From Rhodococcus phenolicus (GTDB lineage Bacteria > Actinomycetota > Actinomycetes > Mycobacteriales > Mycobacteriaceae), in NCBI RefSeq assembly GCF_001646785.1, contig NZ_LRRH01000007.1:1-48602 (forward strand): a stretch of DNA of 48,602 nucleotides, written 5' to 3'. The notes under the pieces were generated by a model. It had not been told where the DNA came from, searched no databases, and saw only the letters and a list, made by a program, of their open reading frames with translations. Within the stretch, counting starts at the first letter, position 1, and each line of letters starts with the position of its first letter. The position numbers were made by a program, and so were the translations under genes. This document shows positions 20,198 to 27,635 of the stretch, piece after piece.

Positions 20198-21385
20198 ATG
20201 AAGCACCGCATCGTCGTCCTGGGAGCCGGCTACGCCGGAGCCAACGCCGCCGGGCGCCTCGCCCGGCAACTTCACCGCGACGACGTCGAGATCACCCTGG
20301 TCAACGCGGATCCCGATTTCGTCGAACGCGTCCGCATGCATCAACTCGCCAGCGGACAGGATCTGCCGCGGCGGGGACTGCGCGACATCTTCACCCGCCG
20401 GGGCGTCCGGGTGATCACGGCGCGGGTCACCGCCCTCGACGTGGACCGGCGAACCGTCGAACTCGCGCGGCCCGAGGGAGACACGATCGTCGGATACGAC
20501 AGCCTCGTGTACGCCCTCGGCAGCACCGCCGCCGATCACGGAGTTCCCGGCGCCGCCGAACACTCCCACAACGTCGCGGGCAGGGACGCGGCGCTGCGGC
20601 TGCGCACGAAACTCGACGACCTGCCCCGCGGTGCGCGGGTACTCGTCGTCGGAGGCGGGCTGACCGCCGTCGAAGCGGCCACCGAGATCGCCGAATCCCA
20701 CCGTGACCTCGACGTCGCGATCGTCGCCCGCGAGCGTGTCGGGGGCTGGCTCGGCGACAAGGCGCAGCGTCACCTGCGCACCACCCTCGCCCGGCTCGGC
20801 GTCACCCTGCACGAGCACACCGACGTCACGCGCGTCGACGCGCACGGCGCGGTCACCGGCACCCACGACACGATCCCGGCCGATGTGACCGTCTGGACCG
20901 CGGGTTTCGCCGTGCACCCGATCGCCGCCGCCACCTCCCTGACGGTGTCCGGCAGCGGCCGGATCGTGGTGGACGGCACGATGCGCTCGGTGTCGCATCC
21001 GGGCGTGTACGCCGTCGGTGACGCCGCGCTCGCCGAAGGTGCCGGCGGACGGCCCCTGCGGATGTCCTGTGCCTCGGGAATCCCGATGGCGTGGGCGGCG
21101 GCGGACGCCCTCGCGGCCCGCCTCACCGGCCGCGCGGTCCGCGAGAACACCATCGGCTACACCGTGCAGTGCATCAGCCTGGGTCGGCACGACGGCATCA
21201 TCCAGCGCGTGACGCCCGACGACCGGGCCACCTCGACCGCGGTCACGGGCCGGGTCGCGGCGCGGATCAAGGAGATGGTCTGCGCGGGAGCGGCCTGGAG
21301 CATCACGCATCCGACCGTGCTGCTGCCACGCCGTCGCCGTCACCTCGCGGTTGCGGAGGTGGCCACCCGCGTTGTCACCCCGTGA
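20198..21385 (+). CDS. FAD-dependent NADH dehydrogenase-like oxidoreductase
   Basis: 395 residues, ATG start with ribosome-binding site GGAAGGA at 20183-20189. Two dinucleotide-binding folds are visible: IVVLGAGYAGANAAG at residues 5-19 for FAD and VLVVGGGLTAVEAATEI near 148-164 for NAD(P)H. A third motif, HPGVYAVGDAA, closes the FAD site. The architecture fits type-II NADH dehydrogenase-like or disulfide-reductase-like enzymes; the residues near the C-terminus do not identify an acceptor. It lies 80 bases after the ECF41 sigma gene on the same strand and is its probable target. The exact reaction is not known. Confidence 0.88.
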   Translation: MKHRIVVLGAGYAGANAAGRLARQLHRDDVEITLVNADPDFVERVRMHQLASGQDLPRRGLRDIFTRRGVRVITARVTALDVDRRTVELARPEGDTIVGYDSLVYALGSTAADHGVPGAAEHSHNVAGRDAALRLRTKLDDLPRGARVLVVGGGLTAVEAATEIAESHRDLDVAIVARERVGGWLGDKAQRHLRTTLARLGVTLHEHTDVTRVDAHGAVTGTHDTIPADVTVWTAGFAVHPIAAATSLTVSGSGRIVVDGTMRSVSHPGVYAVGDAALAEGAGGRPLRMSCASGIPMAWAAADALAARLTGRAVRENTIGYTVQCISLGRHDGIIQRVTPDDRATSTAVTGRVAARIKEMVCAGAAWSITHPTVLLPRRRRHLAVAEVATRVVTP

Positions 21386-21468
21386 CGCGAATATCGCCCG
21401 CCGTGGGGTGACGGCGACGAGAATCGGATGGCGACACGAACCGTCGGACCCCGATCGGGAGGTCGTTC

Positions 21469-21884
21469 ATGGGTGCGCAACTCAATCCATATCTCAGTTT
21501 TCGTGACAACGCCCGCCAGGCGATGGAGTTCTACAAATCCATCTTCGGCGGGGAACTGTCCCTCAGCACGTTCGGCGAATTCCACGCCAGCGACCTGCCG
21601 GAGGAACAGGACAAGGTGATGCACGCGGCGCTGGCCACCCCGGGCGGGCTGGTTCTCATGGCCTCCGATACCCGAAGGCGATGGATCTGACCCCGGGCGA
21701 CAACTTCTCGCTCTCGCTCAGCGGCGACGACGAGACCGAACTGCGCGGCTACTGGGACAAGCTGTCCGACGGTGGCACCGTCGCGATGCCGCTCGAGAAA
21801 GCACCGTGGGGCGACATCTTCGGGATGTGCACCGACCGCTACGGGGTGCCGTGGATGGTGAACATCGGCGGGAGCGGTCAGTAG
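21469..21884 (+). pseudogene. PhnB-like VOC protein, disrupted by a frameshift
   Basis: Two overlapping frames together make one ~138-residue PhnB/glyoxalase-like protein. The first runs 21469-21690 (NPYLSFRDNARQAMEFYKSIFGGEL to LVLMASDT); the second continues from about 21668 to 21884 (MDLTPGDNFSLSLSGDD to YGVPWMVNIG). One base appears to be missing near 21671, in the run ACCCGAAGG: with an extra C the codons would read ACC CCG AAG GCG ATG GAT and the two halves join. It is either a true inactivating mutation or a sequencing error in a C run. In family terms it is a small DNA-binding or isomerase-like VOC protein of unknown substrate. Confidence 0.85.
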
Positions 21885-21903
21885 CCGAGCGCAGTCACGG
21901 CCC

Positions 21904-22596
21904 CTACTTCTCGTGCTCCGCGAGCGCGGTGATCACGTACGACTCGGTGGCCTCGGTGGTGACGCCGAGGCCACCGAGCAGTTCGGCGGTCGGGCTCTCG
22001 GGAGCGAGCAGTGCCAGCAGCAGATGCTCGGTGCCCACGTAGTTGTGGCCCAGGCGCAGCGCTTCGCGCAGCGTGAGTTCGAGGACCTTCTTCGACGCCC
22101 CGTCGTACGGGATCAGGGTGGGGGAGTCGACGTCGGGATCACCGGCGGTCAGCGTGGCCTCGGCGGCCGTCCTGATCGCCTCCGCAGTGGCGCCCTGATC
22201 GGCGAGAGCGCGCATCGCGAGGCTCTCGGGCTCCGTCGTCAGGCCGAGCAGAAGGTGCGCTGCCCCGATCTCCGGCGAGTGCGCGGTACGCGCCTCCTCC
22301 TGGGACCGCACGATCGCGGTGCGGGCGCGCGGCGTGAAGCGCGCGAACATGTTGGCGTCGGCCTTGGGCGTGAACCGTTGCTGTGCAGCCTGTTTCGTCA
22401 CGCCCATGCAGCCGCCGATCTCCGTCCAGGAGGCGCCGCTGCGGCGGGCCTGGTCGACGAAGTGGCCGATGAGGTGATCGGCGATCTCGCTCATGTGTTC
22501 CGCGGCGAGCACCGCGGCGGTGAGCTGGTCCAGTGGCTGGTCCGGGTAGCCGGTCCGGATGCCGTCGATGAGGTCGTCCAAGCGTGGTGTCGTCAT
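21904..22596 (-). CDS. Clp N-terminal-domain protein with HTH, probable autoregulator
   Basis: 230 residues; ATG at 22596-22594. Residues about 54-75 form a helix-turn-helix (ASWTEIGGCMGVTKQAAQQRF). Residues about 85-230 hold two Clp_N repeats (IGAAHLLLGL at 110-119 and VGTEHLLLALL at 187-197), the substrate- or adaptor-docking module of ClpC/ClpA. There is no AAA+ domain, so it is not a chaperone. A plausible role is a regulator that senses or is delivered by the Clp protease; this is inference. Two palindromes cover its promoter and the message appears leaderless. It is convergent with the broken VOC gene. Confidence 0.87.
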   Translation of the reverse strand: MTTPRLDDLIDGIRTGYPDQPLDQLTAAVLAAEHMSEIADHLIGHFVDQARRSGASWTEIGGCMGVTKQAAQQRFTPKADANMFARFTPRARTAIVRSQEEARTAHSPEIGAAHLLLGLTTEPESLAMRALADQGATAEAIRTAAEATLTAGDPDVDSPTLIPYDGASKKVLELTLREALRLGHNYVGTEHLLLALLAPESPTAELLGGLGVTTEATESYVITALAEHEK

Positions 22597-22597
22597 A

Positions 22598-22616
22598 CGT
22601 CAACCATAAGTTGACG
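22598..22616. promoter_or_regulatory. Operator 1 (CGTCAAC-N5-GTTGACG)
   Basis: A perfect inverted repeat with 7-bp arms. It overlaps the -10 hexamer and the start of the Clp_N/HTH gene on the minus strand, so a bound protein would block transcription. It is paired with a second copy centred 28 bp away. Confidence 0.8.
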
Positions 22617-22631
22617 GTCGGATGTCGTCAA
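22603..22631 (-). promoter_or_regulatory. Promoter of the Clp_N/HTH gene, leaderless
   Basis: Read on the minus strand, TTGACG (22631-22626) and TATGGT (22608-22603) are separated by exactly 17 bases, a near-consensus housekeeping promoter. The -10 ends 6 bases before the ATG, so transcription should begin at or next to the start codon. Confidence 0.8.
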
Positions 22632-22644
22632 GGATCAGTTGACG
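22626..22644. promoter_or_regulatory. Operator 2 (CGTCAAG-N5-GTTGACG)
   Basis: The second copy of the inverted repeat has one arm mismatch. It covers the minus-strand -35. An isolated half-site GTCAAC also occurs at 22689-22694, closer to the divergent SMP-30-like gene, which could therefore share this control. Confidence 0.78.
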
Positions 22645-22742
22645 ATTCTCGGACGGGCGTGGCGTTTGACGCGTCGAGCCGGTCCCGGGTCAACAGTCCG
22701 AAACCGGTGCCGCTGGACGGCGGGACGCGCCACACTCGTGAG

Positions 22743-23744
22743 GTGGCCCACCGGAAACCGCCGCTCGATCCCGTCGTCCGCCGTCTGCCGCCGCCCCCAC
22801 CGCGCGCGGCGCGCCGCACCGGCTCCGAACCGTTCCCGCCACATCGGGTGGTGCCGCTGAGCGGACGCGGCCCGGAGGACGTGGTCGTCGATGCCGACGG
22901 CCGGCTGCTGTGTGGTGTCGAGGACGGGCGGATCCTGCGCGTCGATCCTGCGACGGGTGCCGAGGAAACCCTGGCGACGACCGGAGGCCGACCGCTCGGG
23001 CTGGAGGTCTGCACCGACGGAACGGTTCTCGTGTGCGACGCCTACCGGGGCCTGCTCCGGCTGGAGCCCGGAACCGGCGCGCTCATCACGCTCGTGGACT
23101 CCGTCGACGGCGAGCCCCTGCGGTTCTGCTCGAATGTCACAGTCGCTCGTGACGGCACCGTCTGGTTCACCCAGTCGAGCACCCGCCACGATCTCGACCG
23201 CTACATCGGGGCCGTCCTCGAACACCGCGGCAGCGGAAGGCTGCTGCGGCGCGACCCCGACGGCACCGTCCACGTCGTCCTGTCGGGCCTGCACTTCCCG
23301 AACGGCATCACCCTCACCGAGGACGAAACCGCCGTGCTGTTCGTCGAGACCGACGGATATCGCCTCACCCGCGTGCCGGTCGAGGCGACGCACGTACCCG
23401 AGGTGCTGCTTGACAATCTTCCTGGCATGCCCGACAACGTCTCCCGTGCGCGCGGCGGCCGCCTGTGGATCGCGATGGTCACGCCCCGGAACCGGCTGCT
23501 GGACCGGCTCGGAACCACCCCGCCGTGGTTGCGGAAGCTGCTCTGGCGGTTGCCCACCCGGCTGCTGACCACGCCGGGCCGCACCACCTGGGTGCTCTGT
23601 ACAGGGGAGGATGGGCGCATCCTGCACGACCTCCAGGCCGACGACGTCGACTTCCACATGGTCACCGGCGTGGCCGAACACGACGGCCGGCTGTATCTCG
23701 GCAGCCTGGAGAGATCGGGGATCCTCGCCCTCGACCTGCCCTGA
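22743..23744 (+). CDS. SMP-30/strictosidine-synthase-like six-bladed beta-propeller protein
   Basis: 333 residues with GTG at 22743; an in-frame GTG at 22707 is possible, and neither has a strong ribosome-binding site. The open frame before that reads through operator DNA and is unlikely to be coding. Propeller motifs include GPEDVVVDADGRLLCG, CSNVTVARDGTVWFTQSS, LHFPNGITLTEDE and MPDNVSRARGGRLWIAM, where Glu, Asn and Asp would be metal ligands in SMP-30-type lactonases. The C-terminal half resembles strictosidine-synthase-like membrane-associated proteins. No signal peptide is evident. A lactonase or esterase activity is likely; the substrate is unknown. Confidence 0.85.
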   Translation: MAHRKPPLDPVVRRLPPPPPRAARRTGSEPFPPHRVVPLSGRGPEDVVVDADGRLLCGVEDGRILRVDPATGAEETLATTGGRPLGLEVCTDGTVLVCDAYRGLLRLEPGTGALITLVDSVDGEPLRFCSNVTVARDGTVWFTQSSTRHDLDRYIGAVLEHRGSGRLLRRDPDGTVHVVLSGLHFPNGITLTEDETAVLFVETDGYRLTRVPVEATHVPEVLLDNLPGMPDNVSRARGGRLWIAMVTPRNRLLDRLGTTPPWLRKLLWRLPTRLLTTPGRTTWVLCTGEDGRILHDLQADDVDFHMVTGVAEHDGRLYLGSLERSGILALDLP

Positions 23745-23881
23745 CGGCCGACCCGCGGCATCGAGCGACGGTGAAGCAGAATCCGGACGCTACGGAATAC
23801 GGAGATTCACCGAACTCAGCGGCCAGGGTGCGACGATACCGATGACGCAGAGGGCCGACCGGGTGGGCGAACCCGACGAAC

Positions 23882-24607
23882 TCACGCTGGGCGCGCGGGC
23901 CGGAAACCCCTGACGACCAACCAGGCGCCGAGCGCGAACTCCCACGCGGCGACCGGGAGCGCGGCGAGACCCGCCGCCGGGGTGCGCTGAGCGTAGGCGC
24001 CGAAGAGCAGGGCGATGTCCGAGGCGAGGAGCAGGGGAGCGCCGGCGAGACCGACGACGGGGATGATCCGCGGCACCAGGCCGGAGCGGTACAGCACGTA
24101 ACCCAGGCACAGTGCGTTGACGACCGGCATCAGGCTCTGCCCGAGCAGGAACGTCCAATCGTGGACTGCGACGAGCGCCCGCCCGGCCGTGACCAGGGAG
24201 GTCGCATCCGCGCCGTCGATTCCTGCCGCCTCCTGGCGCAGTGAGACGACGGACAGCAGCGCGGCAACGCCGATCAGGATGAGACCGGCCTCGAGGACGC
24301 GGGCGACGACGAAGCCGACGGCCGCGGTCTCGCTCTGCCGCCGGGCGACCGGGAACAGGACGACGGCGGTGCCGACGCACGCGAACGCCAGGACGACCTC
24401 GGAGAAGGCCCCCCACAGCACGCTGTCGGCGCTGCCGGCCCCGAGAACGAAGTCCGGGTGGTCGAGCACGGGTTCGTAGAGCCCGAGGGTGGGGATCGAG
24501 GTGGCGAACGTGAGGAGGTAGAGCGTGCCGGCCACGAACGCGGTGATCCGCAGGGCGTGGTCGTGCCGGGCTCGGATCCCCGGAGCGGCGGTCGTGACAG
24601 CACTCAT
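23882..24607 (-). CDS. DUF4386-type multi-pass membrane protein
   Basis: 241 residues from ATG at 24607-24605, with ribosome-binding site AAGGAG (minus strand, 24619-24614); a longer in-frame start at 24679 would read through the operators. About six membrane helices are visible, for example ITAFVAGTLYLLTFATSIPT, VVLAFACVGTAVVLFPVA and VVGLAGAPLLLASDIALLFG. The pattern fits the uncharacterised DUF4386 family. It is divergent from a TetR regulator with two palindromes between them, so it is very probably the regulated target. It may take part in drug or lipid tolerance, but nothing in the sequence shows a transported substrate. Confidence 0.85.
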   Translation of the reverse strand: MSAVTTAAPGIRARHDHALRITAFVAGTLYLLTFATSIPTLGLYEPVLDHPDFVLGAGSADSVLWGAFSEVVLAFACVGTAVVLFPVARRQSETAAVGFVVARVLEAGLILIGVAALLSVVSLRQEAAGIDGADATSLVTAGRALVAVHDWTFLLGQSLMPVVNALCLGYVLYRSGLVPRIIPVVGLAGAPLLLASDIALLFGAYAQRTPAAGLAALPVAAWEFALGAWLVVRGFRPARPA

Positions 24608-24629
24608 GATGCACTCCTTCGCAACCCGG

Positions 24630-24644
24630 GTGTACGTCGTACAC
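24630..24644. promoter_or_regulatory. TetR-type operator 1 (GTGTAC-N3-GTACAC)
   Basis: A perfect palindrome that extends to 19 bp at 24628-24646 (GGGTGTACG-T-CGTACACCC). It lies between the divergent DUF4386 and TetR genes, 23 bases from the DUF4386 start codon. Confidence 0.85.
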
Positions 24645-24664
24645 CCACTGCCCGGAAACGGTAG

Positions 24665-24679
24665 GTGTACGGTGTACAC
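24665..24679. promoter_or_regulatory. TetR-type operator 2 (GTGTAC-N3-GTACAC)
   Basis: A second copy with the same 6-bp arms and a different 3-base centre (GGT). Its centre is 35 bp from that of operator 1. The spacing suggests two dimers controlling the divergent pair. Confidence 0.85.
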
Positions 24680-24783
24680 ATGTCAAGGCGCCGCGAGGGC
24701 GGGTGCCGCCACCGATCCCTGGATCCGGGGAGCGCGGGGGATCCGCCCGGCACGCTCGGCCAGCCACCGGGGAGGATGGTGAG

Positions 24784-25509
24784 ATGTCCCGAGGCCCCGA
24801 ATCCACCCCGCGAACGCCGCTCAGCCGGGACCGCGTGCTGCGGGCGGCCGTGGCGCTGGCCGACGAGGCCGGGCTGGCCGGGGTCAGCATGCGCCGGCTG
24901 GCGCAGCAGCTCGGCGTCGTCCCGATGGCGCTCTACAAACACGTCGCGGACAAGAACGAGCTGCTCGACGGCATGGTGGATCTGGTGATCGAGGAGTTCG
25001 TGCCGCCCGCTCCGGCGCTGACCTGGAAAGAGGGCGTTCGGCAGCGGGTGCTGACGGCACGGGACGCCGTGTTGCGTCATCCCTGGGCGCGACAGGCGAT
25101 CGAAACCCGAACGCGGCGGACCCCTGCCGTGCTGGGACACATGGACTCGGTCGCCGGCATGTTCCGGGCCGGTGGATTCTCCGTCGACCTGACCCATCAC
25201 GTGATGCACGCCCTGGGCAACCGGATCTGGGGGTTCAGTCCCGAACTCTTCGACGAGCCACGGGACGAACCCGCTCCTCCGGCCGATCCCGGCGTGCAGC
25301 AGGCGATGGCCGCCGAGTTCGGCCGCCGGTACCCGCACATCCTGGAGATCGCCACGGTCGCGACCCGGGGGGACCTGTCCGGGGTCGGTCGAGGATGCGA
25401 CGAGCAGTTCGAATTCGAATTCGCGCTCGATCTGTTGCTCGACGGCGCCGAGCGGCTGCACCGGCGGGGCTGGAACTCCCTCGATCGCGAACCCCGCGTC
25501 GATCGGTAA
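24784..25509 (+). CDS. TetR-family transcriptional regulator
   Basis: 241 residues from ATG at 24784 (ribosome-binding site GGGGAGG at 24769-24775); the frame opens earlier at 24703 but that part is Pro/Gly-rich and lacks similarity. The DNA-binding domain spans about 16-62, with the recognition helix in RLAQQLGVVPMALYKHVADK. The C-terminal ligand domain has the TetR_C-type look (LRHPWARQAIETRTRRTPAVLGHMD), close to regulators of drug-efflux and catabolic genes. It is divergent from the DUF4386 gene and probably binds the two GTGTAC palindromes, repressing both genes. Confidence 0.92.
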   Translation: MSRGPESTPRTPLSRDRVLRAAVALADEAGLAGVSMRRLAQQLGVVPMALYKHVADKNELLDGMVDLVIEEFVPPAPALTWKEGVRQRVLTARDAVLRHPWARQAIETRTRRTPAVLGHMDSVAGMFRAGGFSVDLTHHVMHALGNRIWGFSPELFDEPRDEPAPPADPGVQQAMAAEFGRRYPHILEIATVATRGDLSGVGRGCDEQFEFEFALDLLLDGAERLHRRGWNSLDREPRVDR

Positions 25510-25638
25510 CCGCTCGCGCGCGAGCGTCGACACGCGGGTGCGTTCGCCGCTCACCGGCCGCTGTGCTCCTGGGTCCGGGAGTGTCTCGGGCGCGAAAGAT
25601 GTTGATCCCGAACGGGTTCGGAGTCCTCGTCGGAGTCG

Positions 25639-25668
25639 GTGACGAGACGTGCATCGCCACTGCATATT
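25639..25668 (+). promoter_or_regulatory. Candidate promoter of the polysaccharide operon
   Basis: GTGACG (25639-25644) and CATATT (25663-25668) are separated by 18 bases and sit about 45 bases before the BcsB-like start. The local AT-rich patch stands out in this GC-rich region. The hexamers are only partial matches. Confidence 0.4.
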
Positions 25669-25712
25669 TCGTTACGGTTGCGAATGGACCCGGGGTCCGA
25701 GAGTCTTTGGGG

Positions 25713-27635
25713 GTGCGTGTGATCCGTTGCCTCCCTCCGGTGGTCCTGTTCCTGATGGTGTTGTCCCCGTCCGCGGCCCACGCCGACGAACTGCCGACCG
25801 GGCCGATCACGGTGTCCGCCGAGACCCTCGGCTTCGGCACCGACATCGGTTTCCGCGGACACGACGACACCCTCACCCTGACACTGCCCGTCGCGGCTGG
25901 GTTGGTGCCGCAGGCGCTCGACACGACGGTCCAGCCACCCGGCGATCTCGCGGGCGGCCGGATCGACGTCCTCGCCGACGGGGTGGTGCTGCAGCGCATT
26001 CCGCTCGCCACCGACGCCGTGTCGACCCCCCTGTCCGTACCGCTCGACCGCGTGCCGGTCCGCAACGGCGCCGCCACCGTCACCCTGCACACCGTCCTCC
26101 GTCCGGCAGGGGAGATCTGCCCGACCGACTGGACCGGTCGGGCACTCACCCTGCTCGACACCCGCATCCGGTACGCCGGGACGCCCCGGGACCCGGCGAC
26201 GGTCGCCGAATTCCTGCCCCCGATCCTCGACCGGGTCGAGCTGTATCTGCCCGAACAGCCCACCGTCGCCGAGTCCGCGGCGGCGGCCTCGCTCACCACC
26301 GCGATCGGTTCCCGCTACGCCGGCCGGGCACCGGAGTTCGTGGTCCTGCCGTCGCCCCCGGCCGCCACCGTCGGCGGCGGAACCTTCACCCGCCGGATCG
26401 TCGTCGACGAGAACGACGCGCCGGCCCGGATACGGGTGCTGCCCGCCCAGGCGACCCCGACGCTCGAGCTCACCGGACCCGCCGCCGGCCTCGCCGAACA
26501 GGTGCGCGCGCTGCGCAGCGACCTGTCCACCCTCGCCGTGCAGGAAACGGCGACGCTCGGAGGGGTCGCTGCCGTACCCCAGCTGGCATCCGACGACCTC
26601 ACCTTCGACGCGCTCGGTATCGGCACACCCTCCGCCACGGCCGTCGGCGTCGCCACCGTCGAGTTCGGTGTCGATCAGAGCCGCATCGGCCGCCGCGTGC
26701 ACGACGTCCGGCTCGACCTCAGCGGCGTCTACACCCCGGCGACCTCCGTCCGGACCGGCATCGTCACCGTCTCGGTCGGGGACCGGGTCGTCGATTCGTG
26801 GCCGGCGGACGCGAGCGGCGTGATCGACCGCACCGTCGCCGTGCCCGACGACCTGCTGACGCGCGTCACCCCCGTCTCGGTGTCGCTGCAGACCTCCGGC
26901 GGCACCAGCCGCTGCGGGATCGAACAGCCCGTGACCGTCCGGCTCGACTCCGCCAGCCGCGTCCACACCGCCGCCGCCGGCACCGGCACGGACTTCGCGG
27001 CGCTTCCCCAGAGCCTGCTGCCCGACGTGCAGGTCGCCACCGCGACCGCGAGTCTCGCCGACACCGCCCGCGCCGTCGGGCTGCTCGCGGACCTGCAGGC
27101 GCTGAGTGCGGCACCGCTGATCCCGGAATGGGTCAGCGTCGACGCCGCGGTCACCGGCGACAAACCCGCCGTCATCGTTCAGGCCGAAGCCCCGCCCACC
27201 GGCCTGGACCTTCCCCTGACCCTCACCGGCGGACGCACCCTGACCCTGTCCGATCCGAACGGGGACGCCGGCACCGTCACGTTCCCGGCCGACCTGGACT
27301 TCGCCTCCGTGCAGGTGCTCGAGGACCGCGGGCGCACCGTCCTCGTCGCCTCCGCGACCAGCACCGCCGCCGAATTGGACCGGACCCTCGCGTGGTTGCG
27401 GGCCGAACCCGGCCGCTGGGCCGGCCTGGCCGGGGACATCGTCTTCACCACACCCGACCGGGACCCGGTGGTGCTCAGCGCTGCGAGCACCCCGGGCACC
27501 GAGGCCGCCGACTCCGACGACGCGGGCACCGTCACACAGGTCCTGACGATCGGCGGTGTCCTCGCGGCCGCCGGTCTGCTCGTCGCCGGGATCGTGGCCG
27601 TCGTCCGCCGCGGCCGCCACACACCGGGGACATGA
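25713..27635 (+). CDS. BcsB-like cellulose-synthase-subunit envelope protein
   Basis: 640 residues from GTG at 25713, which gives a signal peptide (MRVIRCLPPVVLFLMVLSPS, cleavage near 25). Two jelly-roll-like blocks resemble BcsB carbohydrate-binding/flavodoxin-like pairs. Cys136 (EICPTDWTGR) and Cys401 (SRCGIEQP) occupy the places of the conserved BcsB cysteines. One C-terminal membrane helix (about 610-632) ends in Arg/His, as in BcsB. BcsB guides the nascent glucan out of the synthase. Here the protein would sit between plasma membrane and mycomembrane. It overlaps the next gene by 4 bp, opening a four-gene operon. Assignment is by domain pattern; the polymer need not be cellulose. Confidence 0.8.
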   Translation: MRVIRCLPPVVLFLMVLSPSAAHADELPTGPITVSAETLGFGTDIGFRGHDDTLTLTLPVAAGLVPQALDTTVQPPGDLAGGRIDVLADGVVLQRIPLATDAVSTPLSVPLDRVPVRNGAATVTLHTVLRPAGEICPTDWTGRALTLLDTRIRYAGTPRDPATVAEFLPPILDRVELYLPEQPTVAESAAAASLTTAIGSRYAGRAPEFVVLPSPPAATVGGGTFTRRIVVDENDAPARIRVLPAQATPTLELTGPAAGLAEQVRALRSDLSTLAVQETATLGGVAAVPQLASDDLTFDALGIGTPSATAVGVATVEFGVDQSRIGRRVHDVRLDLSGVYTPATSVRTGIVTVSVGDRVVDSWPADASGVIDRTVAVPDDLLTRVTPVSVSLQTSGGTSRCGIEQPVTVRLDSASRVHTAAAGTGTDFAALPQSLLPDVQVATATASLADTARAVGLLADLQALSAAPLIPEWVSVDAAVTGDKPAVIVQAEAPPTGLDLPLTLTGGRTLTLSDPNGDAGTVTFPADLDFASVQVLEDRGRTVLVASATSTAAELDRTLAWLRAEPGRWAGLAGDIVFTTPDRDPVVLSAASTPGTEAADSDDAGTVTQVLTIGGVLAAAGLLVAGIVAVVRRGRHTPGT

